DNA from: Caldilineaceae bacterium
GTDB taxonomy: Bacteria > Chloroflexota > Anaerolineae > Caldilineales > Caldilineaceae
Direction: 5' to 3'
Assembly: GCA_020634755.1 (NCBI GenBank)
Contig: JACKBC010000009.1
Span: 124,001-188,000 of the forward strand
DNA length: 64,000 bases
The translations under genes and the position numbers were made by a program. Shown in pieces: positions 61,771-64,000 of this stretch; the stretch's first letter is position 1, and every line of letters begins with the position of its first letter. Under the pieces are notes generated by a model that saw only the letters and a program-made list of their open reading frames with translations, had not been told where the DNA came from and searched no databases.

Positions 61771-62223
61771 CGGACAGATCTAGGTGATGTGATAGGAATG
61801 GGTTGGTGACAATCGGGCAGATTGGCCAAATTATAACCCAGAAGCGAGATCCTGTACATTTCATCAATCGGATCGGGCAGCGCAAGCGCGCACTTCTGTA
61901 TTTACACATTCTTGAAGTTTGGCTTTTCCTGTGCCTAAGCCAGTCGTCACGTATGGGCAAACAGTTGAAAACGCCCCATGCGACGTGACTTATCAAGCAC
62001 TGCATTTACAACATGTGCAGTGATAAAATGACTTTGCACCGGTAGAGGGCGTTGCGATACAATATTAGGCGGCGCGTTGCATCGACTGTCGCCTTTGTGC
62101 CTTCAAATCAGACTAGTTCGAAGAATAAGCCACTCAAGGCCTGAGCCTGTCGAAGGGGACGCTTCGTAGTTGCCTCAATCGTTTCAATCTCAATAATAGT
62201 GATTGTTCAAACAAGGAGAACGC
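61771..62223. other. Divergent intergenic region between two ABC importers
   Basis: 450 bp without a gene. A possible reverse-strand -10 (TTATAAT) lies near 61829. A GGCCTGAGCCTGTCGAAGGG fragment at 62138-62157 is related to TTCGACAGGCTC pieces at about 27760 and 32803. AAGGAGAAC just before 62224 is the ribosome binding site of the sugar-binding protein gene. Confidence 0.5.
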
Positions 62224-63534
62224 ATGAATACACAGAAGAATCGATTGTCTCGCCGCGATTTCTTACGCGTATCGGGCATGGCGGCAATGGTTACAGCGAT
62301 AGCTGCTTGCACAGCGCCGCAAGCTAGCACCGGTGATGAAGCGTCTGGCGGTGGTGAGGACGGCATCGAAATTGTTTATCTGGCCTGGTCTGGCCCAGAG
62401 GAATTAAAGGTGCTACAGACCATTATTGATGGCTTTCAGGAGGCGAATCCCGGTCTTACCGTCAAGGTAGAAGTGCCGCCCGACAACTACTGGGACAAAT
62501 TGCAGACAATGGTGGCCGGCGGTGTTGCACCTGACATGTTCCGCATGGACTATGTCTATATGGCGGTGTGGGGCGCTAAGGGCATCCCGATTTCGCTGGA
62601 TGATTATGTCGATGCCGACATTGACAAAAGCACGTTGGCTGCCGGCTATGAGCAGGTCTTCCAGGCCTATTCGCACGAGGGCAAACAGCTTGGTCTGCCG
62701 CAGGATGTTAATACCCAGGTCCTTTTTTACAACAAACAAATGTTTGATGCGGCCGGTATCGATTATCCCAGTGAAAGCTGGAAATGGGATGCCAGTGGCG
62801 GCGATTTCCTGGAGGCCGCGCTTGCATTGACCAGTGATGAACAGTGGGGCTATTCGCAGGATTGGTATTGGGAGCCGATTGCGCCGTGGATTTGGGAAAA
62901 TGGGGGTGATTGGTATGATAGTGAAATCACCAAGAGCACGATGAGTGATCCCAAAACGATGGAAGGGGTTCAATTCTTGGCCGACCTGCTGCTGACTCAC
63001 CAGGCCTCGCCGACGCCCGCACAAATGGCCGGCCGCGATGCGCCAACCCTCTTCACCACTGGTAAGATCGCGATGTATCAGTCCGGTCGTTGGCAGGTGC
63101 CGACGCTGCGTTCCGTTGAGGGGCTGGATTGGGATGTGACCGTGCTGCCCGAAGGCGTTGGCGGGCGCAGTACGACCTTGGGCGGTACGGCCTCGTGCAT
63201 CAGCAATCAATCCCAACATCCCGAAGAGACCTGGAAATATGTAAAATGGTATCTAACTGAGACCGCTCAGGGGCTCATTGGCGAGTTGGCCTATTCAACG
63301 CCGCTGCTAAAGTCGGTGCTCGAATCCAAGGAGTTTATGGAAAGCGTACCACCGCAAAACAACGGCGTATGGCTCCAGTCAATGGAATGGATTCGGCCCA
63401 TGCCGGTCGATGGCCATTTTGACGAGGTCGATACGATCCGCAGCACCGAATTTACCGAAATCTGGACTGGACGCAAGAGCGTTGCGGACGCTTGCCAGGC
63501 TATCGACGAGCAGGTCAATGCGTTAATGGCATAA
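62224..63534 (+). CDS. Sugar ABC importer substrate-binding lipoprotein (Tat signal)
   Basis: 436 residues. A twin-arginine leader (SRRDFLRVSG) with a lipobox ending AIAAC (Cys29) indicates export by Tat and lipid anchoring. The mature part is an extracellular solute-binding protein family 1 fold: VYLAWSGPEELKVLQTIIDG, ANPGLTVKVEVPPDNYWDKL, GVAPDMFRMDYVYMAVWG and LFTTGKIAMYQSGRWQV. This class binds mono- or oligosaccharides. Two strong stem-loops separate it from the permease gene. Confidence 0.92.
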   Translation: MNTQKNRLSRRDFLRVSGMAAMVTAIAACTAPQASTGDEASGGGEDGIEIVYLAWSGPEELKVLQTIIDGFQEANPGLTVKVEVPPDNYWDKLQTMVAGGVAPDMFRMDYVYMAVWGAKGIPISLDDYVDADIDKSTLAAGYEQVFQAYSHEGKQLGLPQDVNTQVLFYNKQMFDAAGIDYPSESWKWDASGGDFLEAALALTSDEQWGYSQDWYWEPIAPWIWENGGDWYDSEITKSTMSDPKTMEGVQFLADLLLTHQASPTPAQMAGRDAPTLFTTGKIAMYQSGRWQVPTLRSVEGLDWDVTVLPEGVGGRSTTLGGTASCISNQSQHPEETWKYVKWYLTETAQGLIGELAYSTPLLKSVLESKEFMESVPPQNNGVWLQSMEWIRPMPVDGHFDEVDTIRSTEFTEIWTGRKSVADACQAIDEQVNALMA

Positions 63535-63578
63535 TGTCGTGCACAATTCCTCTGGGAGTGCGTTTTAGTTGAGGGGCA

Positions 63579-63697
63579 ATTCCTTCCTAGAAGAGGCAGG
63601 GACGACGTTGGTTTGCGCAAACGCGGCTGCTGCCTCTTTCAGGAAGGAATGTATCTCGCCCTTAAAGCAAAAGGCGCCTTTTCTCCGGGGCGAGATA
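63579..63697 (+). promoter_or_regulatory. Two stem-loops between binding-protein and permease genes
   Basis: Hairpin 1: 21-bp arms ATTCCTTCCTAGAAGAGGCA (63579-63599) / 63630-63650 with 19 matches. Hairpin 2: 10-bp arms TATCTCGCCC (63652-63661 / 63688-63697) with an inner AAAAGGCGCCTTTT. Such structures after a binding-protein gene commonly stabilise its mRNA or attenuate read-through, giving binding protein in excess over permease. Confidence 0.65.
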
Positions 63698-63753
63698 CCT
63701 CCTATCCCAGCGGAATTCTTGCACTTAAGGCTACGAAAGAGCGGCAACCTCTC

Positions 63754-64000
63754 ATGGAAACAGTGCTCAATTTCATGCAGCCAATGATTACGCGCAGCGG
63801 TCGGTCCCGCCGCTGGTGGCGAATTTTATTGGCTGGCTATCTCTTTGTGGCGCCTTGGCTGCTCGGCTTTATTATCTTTACGGCCGGGCCCATGATCGCT
63901 TCAATTGTCATCGCTTTTATGAAGTGGGAAGTGATTAGCACGCCGGAATTTGTCGGTTTACAAAACTTTGTTGAACTGTTCAAAGATCCGCTGTTCCGCG
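63754..64000 (+). CDS. Sugar ABC importer permease (MalF/UgpA-like), 3' end cut by the window
   Basis: First 82 codons of an inner-membrane permease. After a short basic N-terminus (RSGRSRRWWRI) comes the first helix LLAGYLFVAPWLLGFIIFTA, then GPMIASIVIAFMKWEVIS and FVGLQNFVELFKDPLFR, the standard start of MalF/UgpA-type proteins. ATG 63754 is the first in-frame candidate near the operon; ATG 63775 and 63784 are alternatives, and none has a strong ribosome binding site. It pairs with the Tat-exported sugar-binding lipoprotein. Confidence 0.88.
   Translation, partial: METVLNFMQPMITRSGRSRRWWRILLAGYLFVAPWLLGFIIFTAGPMIASIVIAFMKWEVISTPEFVGLQNFVELFKDPLFR

Overview
The window looks like chromosomal DNA from an uncultured Chloroflexota bacterium (Caldilineae/Anaerolineae-like). 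This is inferred from gene style: secreted proteins with Thr/Pro-rich linkers, a giant SARP/NB-ARC/TPR regulator, clan-CD (caspase-fold) peptidases, a pyruvoyl-type arginine decarboxylase, and intergenic regions full of short palindromic repeats. No rRNA, tRNA, CRISPR array, intact transposase or phage gene was recognised.

Layout. 1-1423: arginine-to-putrescine pair (pyruvoyl arginine decarboxylase, agmatinase). 2142-7663: an intracellular C25-like caspase-fold protease followed by a very large glycosidase/SH3/muramidase/two-TM protein and a cupin. 7772-9194: zinc-ribbon protein and quinone oxidoreductase. 9431-16336: SARP-NB-ARC-TPR regulator divergent from a secreted C11 (clostripain-type) peptidase; the shared promoter holds 11-bp-phased repeats next to a -10 box, the arrangement expected of a SARP operator. 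16841-20887: small protein and an endonuclease Q-UvrD helicase fusion. 20941-27695: sulfatase, Phd/PIN toxin-antitoxin pair, zinc alcohol dehydrogenase, C39-like peptidase pair, methyltransferase, phosphoesterase, RidA. 27989-32762: sugar/sugar-acid oxidation genes (Gfo/Idh, lipoprotein PQQ-type sugar dehydrogenase, Ldh2). 33146-39748: amidase, lipoprotein/TPR pair, Lgt, receiver protein. 40656-46683: methyltransferase, SDR, membrane protein, DUF2442 with a decayed DUF4160 gene, PD-(D/E)XK-like protein, PLP decarboxylase, DUF2461. 46950-52747: Imm5-like immunity protein, CydAB and an FdhF/YdeP-type molybdo-oxidoreductase. 53301-61770: hydrolases, NIF3, 2-hydroxyacid dehydrogenase and an ABC importer. 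62224-64000: sugar ABC importer, running off the end.

The strongest unexplained signals are (i) the caspase-like protease/muramidase module, (ii) the phased operator between the SARP gene and the C11 peptidase gene, (iii) the EndoQ-UvrD fusion, and (iv) at least four families of 40-100 bp dispersed palindromic repeats, plus several single-copy terminal-inverted-repeat elements, two of which supply the stop codon of a neighbouring gene. All calls come from reading the sequence; no database search was run.
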